Below, piece by piece: positions 1 through 5,830 of a DNA stretch of 6,612 nucleotides (positions within the stretch are counted from its first letter, which is position 1; every line of letters starts with the position of its first letter). Below the pieces are notes generated by a model that was not told the origin of the DNA, ran no database searches, and saw nothing but the letters and a program-made list of their open reading frames with translations. This stretch comes from Candidatus Dadabacteria bacterium (GTDB lineage: Bacteria; Desulfobacterota_D; UBA1144; Nemesobacterales; Nemesobacteraceae), in the NCBI GenBank assembly GCA_026709745.1, contig JAPOSJ010000055.1:1-6612 (forward strand). Reading direction: 5' to 3'. Made by a program: the position numbers and the translations under genes.

Positions 1-1114
1 CGATTATGGACAGCACCGATATCTCGGTAGGCCAGCCAGTTATCGCCGAAGCTGTTTTTGAGATCAGCATTCCGGCCGCCGTTCCTATCGCACCACCTAC
101 AAGGGAAAGAAGTACGGATTCGATTAGAAACTGGACCAGTATGTTTTTCTCCTTAGCCCCCACGGCGAGCCTGATGCCTATTTCCCTTGTTCTTTCCCCT
201 ACCGAGACGAGCATTATGTTCATTATCCCGATCCCTCCCACAACAAGCGAGATCGATGCTATGCTTCCAAGAAGCACTGTGAGGATTCTTGAGACGTTCT
301 TTATGGTTTTTATCTGCGTCTGTTGGGTCCTTACGGAAAAATCGTCTTCCATTTTGACTTTGATCCCATGCTGCCTCCGCAGAACTTTTTCCACTTCCCC
401 CTGGGCGAGAGCCAGATCGTAGGCGGGGTCTACAAAAATCGTGATTCTGTCAAGCGACCTGGTGCCGACAAGTCTCTTCTGAACGGAGGTGTAGGGAAGC
501 AGGACGATATCGTCCTGGTCTTTTCCGCTGGGAGTTGGGCCGATCGGGGACATCACCCCGATAACCCTGTAGGTGTATTTGCCGATTCTTACGCTTTTTC
601 CTATGGGGTTCTGGCTTCCGAACAGGTTTTCCTTCACGGTTTTTCCCAGCACGCAGACAAGTGCCGCTCCCCGTACGTCGATTTCATTGAAGAACGTTCC
701 CCTTTCGGGAAACCAGTCGTTTATGAATATGAAGTCTTTTCCTGTTCCTATCACGGCGGTAAAAACGTTTCTGTTTCCCGAGACTACGTTGGCGGTCGTG
801 TTGGATATCGCTGAGACGTATTTGACCGATTCAAGATTTCCTATAGCTTCCACGTCTTTTCTTGTAAGCGGCTTTACGTTTCCGGTGAGGAGGGTTTTTC
901 CGCTTTTTGTAATTTTTCCGCTCTTTACTGCTAGGGAGTTAGCTCCGAGGGACGCAAGCTGTCCCTCTATCATGTTCTTCGCGCCGCCGGTTATTGAGAC
1001 AAGCGAGATCACCGCCGCGACGCCTATGATTATGCCCAGAGAGGTGAGAAACGATCTTACCTTATTGCTTCTTATCGCTCTGTATGAGATATCGATCGAG
1101 AGAAGCGGATTCAT
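1..1114 (-). CDS. MacB/FtsX-family ABC transporter permease (partial, 3' end outside window)
   Basis: This is the inner-membrane subunit of a MacB-type ABC transporter, which couples cytoplasmic ATP hydrolysis to movement in a periplasmic domain for export or lipoprotein/peptide efflux. 371 codons are visible from an ATG at 1114. TM1 is about residues 21-43, following the typical N-terminus with RSFLTSLGIIIGVAAVISLV. A MacB periplasmic core domain follows (about 45-270; note GKTVKENLFGSQNPIGKSVR). TM2 is about 276-304. The conserved cytoplasmic helix GERTREIGIRLAVGA is at 306-320, and TM3 is about 326-353. Family members are usually about 400 residues, so roughly the last 30-40 residues (TM4) lie beyond the left edge. 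No strong Shine-Dalgarno precedes the ATG, but the start matches the family N-terminus and no upstream in-frame start was found. The ATPase partner is not visible upstream and may lie downstream. The transported substrate cannot be told from the sequence. Confidence 0.93.
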   Translation of the reverse strand, partial: MNPLLSIDISYRAIRSNKVRSFLTSLGIIIGVAAVISLVSITGGAKNMIEGQLASLGANSLAVKSGKITKSGKTLLTGNVKPLTRKDVEAIGNLESVKYVSAISNTTANVVSGNRNVFTAVIGTGKDFIFINDWFPERGTFFNEIDVRGAALVCVLGKTVKENLFGSQNPIGKSVRIGKYTYRVIGVMSPIGPTPSGKDQDDIVLLPYTSVQKRLVGTRSLDRITIFVDPAYDLALAQGEVEKVLRRQHGIKVKMEDDFSVRTQQTQIKTIKNVSRILTVLLGSIASISLVVGGIGIMNIMLVSVGERTREIGIRLAVGAKEKNILVQFLIESVLLSLVGGAIGTAAGMLISKTASAITGWPTEISVLSII

Positions 1115-1449
1115 GGGGCTAATTCTAACTGATTGCTGGGTTGTTTTTCCGCATGAAGAGAATCTTAAACTGAATTCGTAAAGGATTTGCCACTCTGCAC
1201 GGACAAACCGTAAAACCAGTTATATTTCATCGTCATGGAAAGAAGAAGTTTCATGCCCGTGGCGGTATTGTCGGTCGTCGGTTTTCAATTTTCGCCGGTT
1301 CGGGTTCAAGCACTTTCCGGTACTGTTAAGTTCCGCACCCACAAAGCAATCGATTCTAGCAATTCTATATTACTTATACAGTTCGTACCTGCTGTCTACC
1401 ATGTGTTTTCTGAAATGCGAGGAGATAGCGTCTTTTTTCAGGCAACAGT
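1115..1449. other. Divergent intergenic region without a convincing gene
   Basis: These 335 bases separate the minus-strand permease from the plus-strand PD-(D/E)XK-like gene, so promoters for both should lie here. AT-rich stretches near 1361-1380 (with TATATT and TATACA) could hold a minus-10 box for the plus-strand gene, but I see no matching minus-35 box and do not call a promoter. A 72-codon open frame at 1235-1453 overlaps the next gene by ATGA. It lacks a Shine-Dalgarno and has no recognisable motifs, so I treat it as chance. Confidence 0.6.
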
Positions 1450-2097
1450 ATGACTCTTCCCAAGTTTCTCGATCACATAAAAGGCATGTCTGAACGTCGC
1501 CCGGTTTTCCATTCGGAAGCGAACTTTCATCTTGCCCTAGGTTGGTACCTTCATGAAACGGTGCCGGACTCTCAGGTTCGTCTGGAGTTTAAGCCATTTG
1601 AGAGCGAGAATATGTACTTGGATATCTGGCTTCAGACTACTCTTGGTATAGCGATAGAACTCAAATGCCTTACTCGGGAGCTAAAAGTGGAGCGGGAGGG
1701 TGAACTCTTTGCGCTGCGCAATCAATCGGCCCAAGATATCAGAAGATATGATTTTATAATGGATATCCGAAGACTTGAGAGGGTTGTGAATCATTCAGGG
1801 CTTGCCGAGGAGGTTGGTTTCGTGGTTCTGCTGACCAACGACCCGTCCCATTGGGGATCGCCGCAGCGGGGATGGGAAAACAGAACGGATGGCGCCTTTA
1901 GAATTCATGAGGGAAGGGTAATCAAGGGTGAGATGGAGTGGTCCGAGCGGGCATCCGAGGGGACTAAGAAAGGAAGAGAAGAATCCATAAGTCTCAGGGG
2001 TTCCTATGAACTCAACTGGCGAGACTACTTACTCAACTTTCAACGAAGAGAAGTACGGAAAGTTCAGGTATCTGTTGGTGGAGGTGCAGCGTTTTAA
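1450..2097 (+). CDS. Uncharacterised PD-(D/E)XK nuclease-like protein, C-terminus frameshifted
   Basis: No named function is recognised. The 215-residue frame carries the spaced signature of the PD-(D/E)XK nuclease fold: E23 in HSEANF, D58 in YLDIW, and E70-x-K72 in IELKC. Further blocks I recall from a family of hypothetical proteins follow: NQSAQDIRRYDFIMDIRRLE (91-110), LLTNDPSHW (127-135) and SLRGSYELNWRDY up to residue 193. No transmembrane segment or signal peptide is seen, so it is probably cytoplasmic. After Tyr193 a tandem TACT duplication shifts the frame, and the last 22 residues (RREVRKVQVSVGGGAAF at the end) look unlike the family. Reading in the other frame gives STFNEEKYGKFRYLLVEVQR and a stop at 2102-2104, a 216-residue product. 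The start is the ATG at 1450, with only a weak AGG 7 bases upstream. The nuclease fold is inferred from motifs; DNA or RNA cleavage is not shown. A restriction or defence role is possible, but nothing nearby supports it. Confidence 0.75.
   Translation: MTLPKFLDHIKGMSERRPVFHSEANFHLALGWYLHETVPDSQVRLEFKPFESENMYLDIWLQTTLGIAIELKCLTRELKVEREGELFALRNQSAQDIRRYDFIMDIRRLERVVNHSGLAEEVGFVVLLTNDPSHWGSPQRGWENRTDGAFRIHEGRVIKGEMEWSERASEGTKKGREESISLRGSYELNWRDYLLNFQRREVRKVQVSVGGGAAF
2026..2033 (+). repeat. Tandem 4-base duplication TACTTACT causing a frameshift
   Basis: TACT occurs twice in direct succession immediately after the Asp192 codon. Removing one copy restores a frame that ends ...WRDYSTFNEEKYGKFRYLLVEV and stops at 2102-2104. 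The surviving frame instead runs on to a stop at 2095-2097. The pattern is typical of replication slippage; an assembly error is possible but less natural for a non-homopolymer unit. Confidence 0.85.
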
Positions 2098-2239
2098 TAC
2101 ATAACGATGCAACCACGGTTTCGGCCCGTCGACTGTATTCCTAGGTAACTCCTGTTTGCTGGGCAATTGTCTCAAGCCCTTTTCCTGTGGTCAGTCAGGG
2201 TTATGAATCGAGCCGAAGATGAGTAAGGTTTAAATCTGG

Positions 2240-3397
2240 ATGAAAAAATATGAAGGGCTGAGAGTACTTTATGTTGGAAGCCACCCGCTTTTTACAGAAG
2301 GGGCAAGCGCCGTTCACATGATGAAGATGTGCCAGGCGATGGCCAATCTGGGAATTGATGTTGAGTGCGTCCTGCCGGGGCGGGTTAACAAGGAAAGGCT
2401 TTTTTCATATTACGATATCAAGACTCCTTTTCGCGTGGCCTCAATTGCACTTTCGGGAGGACTTGCCAGAAGACCACTTCACGGTTTTTTAAGCTCTCTT
2501 TACGCCTGCGGAAAAAAAGAAGAGTTTGATCTCGTGATCACAAGAGACCTTGTCTTCGCTTGGTTCGCGACCAAGGTTTTCGGGGTTCCGACTGTCTATG
2601 ACGCTCATCACCCTCCTGTTAACTGGGCGGCAGAGAGGACAATAGCTTCTTTTTCCCGCTCGAAGAGCCTGCTCGGGATGTCCTTTAACTCCCGGGGCCT
2701 ACACGACATATACTTCTGCCTCGGGATGACGGGACAAAATCCCGTAGTGGCGCCAAACGGCTTCGAGCAGGAAGCGTTTGAGGGAGAACACGACATTTCT
2801 TCTCTTCGGGAGCGCCTTGGTCTTCCAATCGAGAAAAAAATAGTCTGCTACTGCGGGAATACTTACAGGGGAAGGGGGCTTGAGATCCTAGTGCGTGCCG
2901 CGGCACAGATGCCAGAGGTTGAGTTTCTCATTGTCGGAGGCAGCGAGAGGGACAACGCACTTTGGCGCGAGATGGAGAGGCAGGAGGGCTTGGCGAATTT
3001 CAGAATAGAGGGATTCGTACGGCAACAGGAAGTAGCTTCTTACCTTCTTGCTTCTGATATCTTGGTTATGCCCTATTCGTCTAGGGTAACTATAAGGGAC
3101 GGGACGGAGGCCGGAAAGTTCACTTCCCCGCTTAAGCTTTTTGAGTACATGGCCGCCGGTAAACCCATTGTAGCGACCGGGGTTCCGTCAGTTCTTGAGA
3201 TACTACGCCCGGGAGAGAACTCGGTTGTCACTCCTCCTGATAACGCTGTAGAGTTTATTCGGGCGCTTGAGCTTGTGCTTGCTGATCCAGAACTTTGCGC
3301 TCGGATTTCTGAAGGTGCCCGCTCGGATGCGGCTGAGTATACTTGGGAAAAGAGGGTTGAGAGCATCATTAGCGGCGCTTGTGGGTCTTCCGTCTAA
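2240..3397 (+). CDS. Glycosyltransferase, family-4-like (GT-B fold)
   Basis: A 385-residue cytoplasmic or membrane-peripheral glycosyltransferase, predicted to move a sugar from a nucleotide-activated donor onto a growing surface glycan or lipid carrier. The N-terminal acceptor domain (about 7-185) opens with the strand LRVLYVGSHP and a glycine turn, TEGASAVH (19-26), and includes VYDAHHP (119-125) and VVAPNGFE (169-176). The C-terminal donor domain (about 198-380) has YCGNTYRGRGLEILVRA (204-220), FLIVGG (229-234), ASDILVMPYS (271-280) and the donor-site segment SPLKLFEYMAAGKPIVA (296-312). The second Glu of the usual E-x7-E motif is E302; the first Glu is replaced, as in the SPLKLFE subgroup. 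Length is normal. The ATG is the first start after an in-frame stop; a TAAGG lies 11 bases upstream. No other polysaccharide gene is in view, so this is an orphan here. Donor and acceptor are unknown. Confidence 0.92.
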   Translation: MKKYEGLRVLYVGSHPLFTEGASAVHMMKMCQAMANLGIDVECVLPGRVNKERLFSYYDIKTPFRVASIALSGGLARRPLHGFLSSLYACGKKEEFDLVITRDLVFAWFATKVFGVPTVYDAHHPPVNWAAERTIASFSRSKSLLGMSFNSRGLHDIYFCLGMTGQNPVVAPNGFEQEAFEGEHDISSLRERLGLPIEKKIVCYCGNTYRGRGLEILVRAAAQMPEVEFLIVGGSERDNALWREMERQEGLANFRIEGFVRQQEVASYLLASDILVMPYSSRVTIRDGTEAGKFTSPLKLFEYMAAGKPIVATGVPSVLEILRPGENSVVTPPDNAVEFIRALELVLADPELCARISEGARSDAAEYTWEKRVESIISGACGSSV

Positions 3398-3403
3398 TTT
3401 GTC

Positions 3404-3484
3404 TCAAGCGCCAGACCAGACAGACGGGTGCGTGCTGTCTGCAAGCCACCAGACAAACGCATGACAGTCAAGCAGCACCCGCAC
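3404..3484 (-). pseudogene. Truncated PIN-domain (VapC-family) toxin remnant
   Basis: Twenty-six codons starting with GTG at 3484 read VRVLLDCHAFVWWLADS and then lose similarity before a TGA at 3406-3404. The segment matches the start of VapC-type PIN toxins (typically M-R-x-L-L-D-T-H-A-x-x-W-W-L), including the first catalytic Asp at position 6. Intact toxins are about 125-135 residues and have three more acidic residues, all absent here. The GTG lies 2 bases after the antitoxin stop, with GGGAGGGG (3493-3500) 8 bases upstream, the expected coupled arrangement. The remnant stops 6 bases from the 3' end of the convergent glycosyltransferase gene, so the rest of the toxin appears to have been deleted or replaced. 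It cannot be an active ribonuclease. Family assignment rests on about 17 residues plus context. Confidence 0.72.
3417..3441. repeat. Short inverted repeat CAGACA / TGTCTG at the toxin breakpoint
   Basis: Six-base arms (3417-3422 and 3436-3441) flank a 13-base spacer. CCAGA units recur just beside it (3411-3415, 3416-3420). It lies exactly where similarity to PIN toxins ends and close to the end of the glycosyltransferase gene. It could be a relic of the rearrangement or a weak hairpin, but it has no following T-run and I do not call it a terminator. Confidence 0.35.
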
Positions 3485-3486
3485 TC

Positions 3487-3720
3487 CTATTTCCCCTCCC
3501 ACTCCACAAGTTCGTCCTCCGGCAATGAATCAAAAAACCTCTCAGGCAGGACAATTTTCCCCTTGAGGACATCCAGCCGCCGCTTGCCCCTGGGCTTACA
3601 GCTCACGAGCCGGGCGACGGGTTCCCCTCTGCGGGCGATAATAACCTCCTCTCCCGCTTCAACTTGCGCCAGAAGCCTGGACAGGTGAGTTTTTGCCTGA
3701 TGAACATTAAATATGTAAAC
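3487..3720 (-). pseudogene. Phd/YefM-family antitoxin lacking a canonical start codon
   Basis: A 77-codon frame reads YIFNVHQAKTHLSRLLAQVE, then AGEEVIIARRGEPVARLV, and ends in a short acidic tail with FFDSLPEDELVEWEGK. These are the DNA-binding and dimerisation hallmarks of Phd/YefM antitoxins, which bind and neutralise a toxin and repress their own operon. Length is normal for the family. The expected start position holds GTT (3720-3718), exactly 6 bases after a good Shine-Dalgarno, GAGGTGG (3727-3733). An in-frame TAG lies 5 codons upstream (3738-3736), and the first ATG, GTG or TTG downstream is the GTG at residue 39. The simplest reading is a GTG-to-GTT (or ATG) start-codon loss; weak initiation at GTT or at ATA (3714-3712) cannot be excluded. 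The partner toxin follows after 2 bases and is truncated, so loss of selection on the antitoxin makes sense. The family call is firm; the pseudogene status is inferred. Confidence 0.8.
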
Positions 3721-3744
3721 GACTGGCCACCTCGACTACCTACG

Positions 3745-3768
3745 ATCTAGCTAAAAACATAGCTAGAT
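3745..3768. promoter_or_regulatory. Perfect 9-base inverted repeat, candidate toxin-antitoxin operator
   Basis: ATCTAGCTA (3745-3753) and TAGCTAGAT (3760-3768) are exact reverse complements around AAAACA. The palindrome is 25-48 bases upstream of the antitoxin start position and covers the minus-10 box of the candidate minus-strand promoter. That is where Phd-type antitoxins bind to repress their own operons. The operator role is inference from position and symmetry. Confidence 0.5.
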
Positions 3769-3783
3769 ATTTCCTCACATCAA
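3756..3783 (-). promoter_or_regulatory. Candidate promoter of the toxin-antitoxin operon
   Basis: On the minus strand TTGATG (3783-3778) is followed after 16 bases by TATGTT (3761-3756). This fits a sigma-70-like promoter with transcription starting about 3749, leaving a short leader before the antitoxin ribosome binding site. The minus-10 box overlaps the inverted repeat. Both boxes are imperfect. Confidence 0.35.
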
Positions 3784-3851
3784 CAGGTATCCTGTCAGTT
3801 TTTCCGAGACAATTCTTTTTCCCTTCGGCTATGCAAACGTCTCGTGAAATA

Positions 3852-3857
3852 TATAAT
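3852..3857 (+). promoter_or_regulatory. Candidate minus-10 box for the EF-hand gene
   Basis: A perfect TATAAT lies 78 bases before the EF-hand start codon, within an AT-rich run. No good minus-35 box sits 16-18 bases upstream, so this is only a candidate. TATAAA at 3883-3888 is an alternative. Confidence 0.3.
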
Positions 3858-3923
3858 TACCATGCTTTTTCTCTTAAGTTCGTATAAACTTTAGGTAATA
3901 AGTTCTGAAACCATACAGCACAT

Positions 3924-3928
3924 GGAGG
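3924..3928 (+). promoter_or_regulatory. Ribosome binding site of the EF-hand gene
   Basis: GGAGG lies 6 bases before the ATG at 3935 and fixes the start, which also gives a complete signal peptide. Confidence 0.85.
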
Positions 3929-3934
3929 TGCGTA

Positions 3935-4255
3935 ATGAGAAAGATATTGATGTTTTCTGTTTTGACGGCTCTGTTCATCGGCGGAGCGACATTTGCCTCT
4001 GCCCATTGCGGAGATTGTGGCAAGGAAGCAGATTGCCCTAGAAAGACGGCTAAAATGGATAAAATGTTCGCGGAACAAGATGCAAATTCAGATGGCATGG
4101 TCTCCAAGGCCGAATTCGTAGCATATGCGGAGGGTAAATTTGCCAAGATGGATGCTGATAGCAATGGCAGTCTTACGAAAAAAGAAGTTAAGAGCTACTG
4201 GGACGCCAAGAAAGAGAAAGACAAAAAAGATTCCGGTCAGTGCAAAGGTAAGTAA
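3935..4255 (+). CDS. Small exported EF-hand calcium-binding protein
   Basis: A 106-residue protein predicted to be secreted to the periplasm and to bind calcium. Residues 1-23 form a classical signal peptide: positive MRK, a hydrophobic core, and ASA before His24. Two canonical EF-hand loops follow: D49-A-N51-S-D53-G54 through E60, and D73-A-D75-S-N77-G78 through E84. Their spacing is that of a paired EF-hand domain. The mature N-terminus is Cys-rich (C25, C28, C34), and the Lys-rich tail ends near C103, so disulphides or metal binding are possible. The ATG has a strong Shine-Dalgarno, GGAGG (3924-3928), 6 bases upstream. It is a single-gene unit: a terminator follows, and the neighbour on the right converges on it. 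Two EF-hands suggest calcium sensing or buffering in the envelope; no enzyme domain is attached and no partner is evident. Confidence 0.9.
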   Translation: MRKILMFSVLTALFIGGATFASAHCGDCGKEADCPRKTAKMDKMFAEQDANSDGMVSKAEFVAYAEGKFAKMDADSNGSLTKKEVKSYWDAKKEKDKKDSGQCKGK

Positions 4256-4270
4256 TAAAAGGGAAGACAG

Positions 4271-4303
4271 CCCGGCGGTGCAGAACCACTGCCGGGTTTT
4301 TTT
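4271..4303 (+). terminator. Rho-independent terminator of the EF-hand gene
   Basis: CCCGGC (4271-4276) pairs with GCCGGG (4291-4296). A G-T wobble and GTG/CAC extend the stem to 10 pairs around a 6-base CAGAAC loop. Seven Ts follow directly (4297-4303). The hairpin starts 15 bases after the stop codon. On the minus strand no T-run follows at once, so it serves mainly the plus strand. Confidence 0.93.
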
Positions 4304-4537
4304 CAAGTAGCTTTTCTATCCTGGGGCTTATTGACCTTTCTATCATATAGGCAGATTCAACGCAGTATATTGAATTTATCCACTTAGTGTTAATGTGGTT
4401 TCATCGTTGTTATCCGCATGATCAGATGTCTTCAAAGAGAGATTGAGAGCTTGTGAAGTCAGAGCGACTTGCTTGCGGAAGGGCTTCGCCAGCTTCTCGC
4501 ACCTAATGCGTCTCTTCCCATTTCTCTATCCTTCACT
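4304..4537. other. Convergent intergenic region, nothing recognised
   Basis: These 234 bases lie between the EF-hand terminator and the end of the porin gene. I see no gene, RNA or strong terminator for the porin. A 6-base inverted repeat (4355-4360 and 4370-4375, ATTCAA/TTGAAT) is too weak to name. Confidence 0.5.
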
Positions 4538-5830
4538 CTAAAAATAGGTCTGAACCTGAGCTCTCACCATATTGTCATCGGTTTCCTCGCCGGAGAGACT
4601 TTTTGTTCTCCTGAACGTATAGTCAAGCTGCATTTTCCACCTGTGATTGCCAGCCAGGTAGTAGTTAAGCCCTTGGGTAAATGTCCATATTTTATCAGCT
4701 TCCACATCCTCTACTTCCCCTACTTTTTTAAGCACTGCGGGTGCCTCATCGTCAAACACAACCATGGCATATCTTGAGGCAATTTCGATTTTCTTCGGAA
4801 TTACGAAGAAACCGCCCTGTACTCTGAAACCGTAATCATAGAGATCACCAACACCCGTTTCGTCCACATCTGCCCATCTTCCAATATACTCACCGGTAAG
4901 GCTGAACCTCGGGTTACTGTAGTTTATATCAGCTGTGAAGGAAGTGGTTGTACCGGTATGCGGCACTTTTCTTTCCCCTGATGGGATTCCGATATTTGTG
5001 TCACTGCCGCCTGTTCCCGCAATGGCGGCTCCAACCATGAGCGTGGGCTCTTCGGCGAAATTCTCAATCACCTTCTTTGCGTTCCCACCTGCAAAAGATG
5101 CCTGAACTCTCCCTGCCCAGAGCAGACTTTTGTCCCCTTTGTCGTTTTTCGTAATAGGGCCTTCACCTTGAAAGATCCCCGCATCATAGCGAATCATCCC
5201 AACGCCGAGAAAACCATAAACGCCAGTACCGATATCTCTGCCATACTGAAAGTAGTCTGTTATGATCGAGGTTCCCACAAACTGCATGGCGGTAACTGAG
5301 TTAAGAAACTCTCTGTTAAACGGAACTTTGTACTGTCCTATCGTAGGAATAAAAGCCTTGTTCTTTGCAAACGAAAGTCTCATGTCCTTTAGTGCTCCAC
5401 CCCCTGAGAGATCATACTGAACCGTGTATTTCATCCAGGGAGCAAAGGCATTACCGTCCCAGATCACCCAGAGACTTTTTGTGCTAAAACCCAGACTCTC
5501 GTTATCGTCCATATCAGTGTCAGGGTCTGTGTAGTTAGCCATAAACTGACCAAAAAAGCTCATTCTGAGCTTGTAGTTGTTATCTGTGGTCTGAAAAGTA
5601 AGCCCGGTCCCCTTTTTGGTTTTTACTTTTATTTCGCTGTGCCATGCCTCAGGACTCCCGGTCGCAGTATCATCTGTTTTCGAGTTCATCTGCTGCTCAA
5701 GCTTCTCTATCTGCATCTTCAACTCCTCTATCTGCTTCTGTATGCTCTGGCTGCTGTCGGCCTGGGCTGGAGTGGATATGCAGTACAGCAGGGTGAAAAA
5801 AGAAAAAGCTAAAACTGTCAGAATTTTCAT
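4538..5830 (-). CDS. OprP/OprO-family outer-membrane porin
   Basis: A 430-residue beta-barrel porin of the phosphate/polyphosphate-selective OprP-OprO type, expected as a trimeric anion-preferring channel in the outer membrane. Residues 1-24 are a signal peptide ending in AQA. A short coiled coil follows (about 28-50; hydrophobic heptad positions I30, I34, L37, I41, L44, M48), typical of porins with an N-terminal periplasmic helix. The barrel begins near residue 86 (YKLRMSFFGQF). The family block LSFAKNKAFIPTIGQYKVPF covers 152-171, with RDIGTGVYG at 198-206. The chain ends in VRAQVQTYF, the C-terminal aromatic signal for barrel assembly. The start ATG has AAGGAGGA (5837-5844) just upstream and overlaps the stop of the preceding gene by ATGA, so the two genes are probably cotranscribed. 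Substrate is uncertain: family members also include sequences not tested for phosphate. No terminator is seen directly downstream. Confidence 0.88.
   Translation of the reverse strand: MKILTVLAFSFFTLLYCISTPAQADSSQSIQKQIEELKMQIEKLEQQMNSKTDDTATGSPEAWHSEIKVKTKKGTGLTFQTTDNNYKLRMSFFGQFMANYTDPDTDMDDNESLGFSTKSLWVIWDGNAFAPWMKYTVQYDLSGGGALKDMRLSFAKNKAFIPTIGQYKVPFNREFLNSVTAMQFVGTSIITDYFQYGRDIGTGVYGFLGVGMIRYDAGIFQGEGPITKNDKGDKSLLWAGRVQASFAGGNAKKVIENFAEEPTLMVGAAIAGTGGSDTNIGIPSGERKVPHTGTTTSFTADINYSNPRFSLTGEYIGRWADVDETGVGDLYDYGFRVQGGFFVIPKKIEIASRYAMVVFDDEAPAVLKKVGEVEDVEADKIWTFTQGLNYYLAGNHRWKMQLDYTFRRTKSLSGEETDDNMVRAQVQTYF

Noticed and set aside
573..1181. Long plus-strand open frame (202 codons) at the left end
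   Set aside because: It is antisense to the clearly homologous MacB-type permease, whose minus-strand reading explains the sequence.
1235..1453. 72-codon plus-strand frame overlapping the next gene by ATGA
   Set aside because: No Shine-Dalgarno before its ATG, no recognisable motif, and composition like intergenic DNA. The ATGA overlap can arise by chance.
3428..3688. Plus-strand open frame of 86 codons
   Set aside because: It is antisense to the antitoxin and toxin remnants, whose minus-strand translations match known families; the plus reading matches nothing.
3783..3795. ACAGG-TAT-CCTGT hairpin followed by a few Ts
   Set aside because: A five-pair stem with a 3-base loop and a separated T-run is too weak for a terminator, and no gene ends on the plus strand just upstream.
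3805..3844. CGAGAC / GTCTCG inverted repeat with 28-base spacer
   Set aside because: Six-base arms this far apart are expected by chance; no further support for a regulatory site.
4355..4375. ATTCAA / TTGAAT inverted repeat in the convergent gap
   Set aside because: Short AT-rich arms, no T-run, and not placed where a promoter is expected.
4469..4777. Plus-strand open frame over the porin 3' end
   Set aside because: Antisense to the porin, with no ribosome binding site or recognisable motif.
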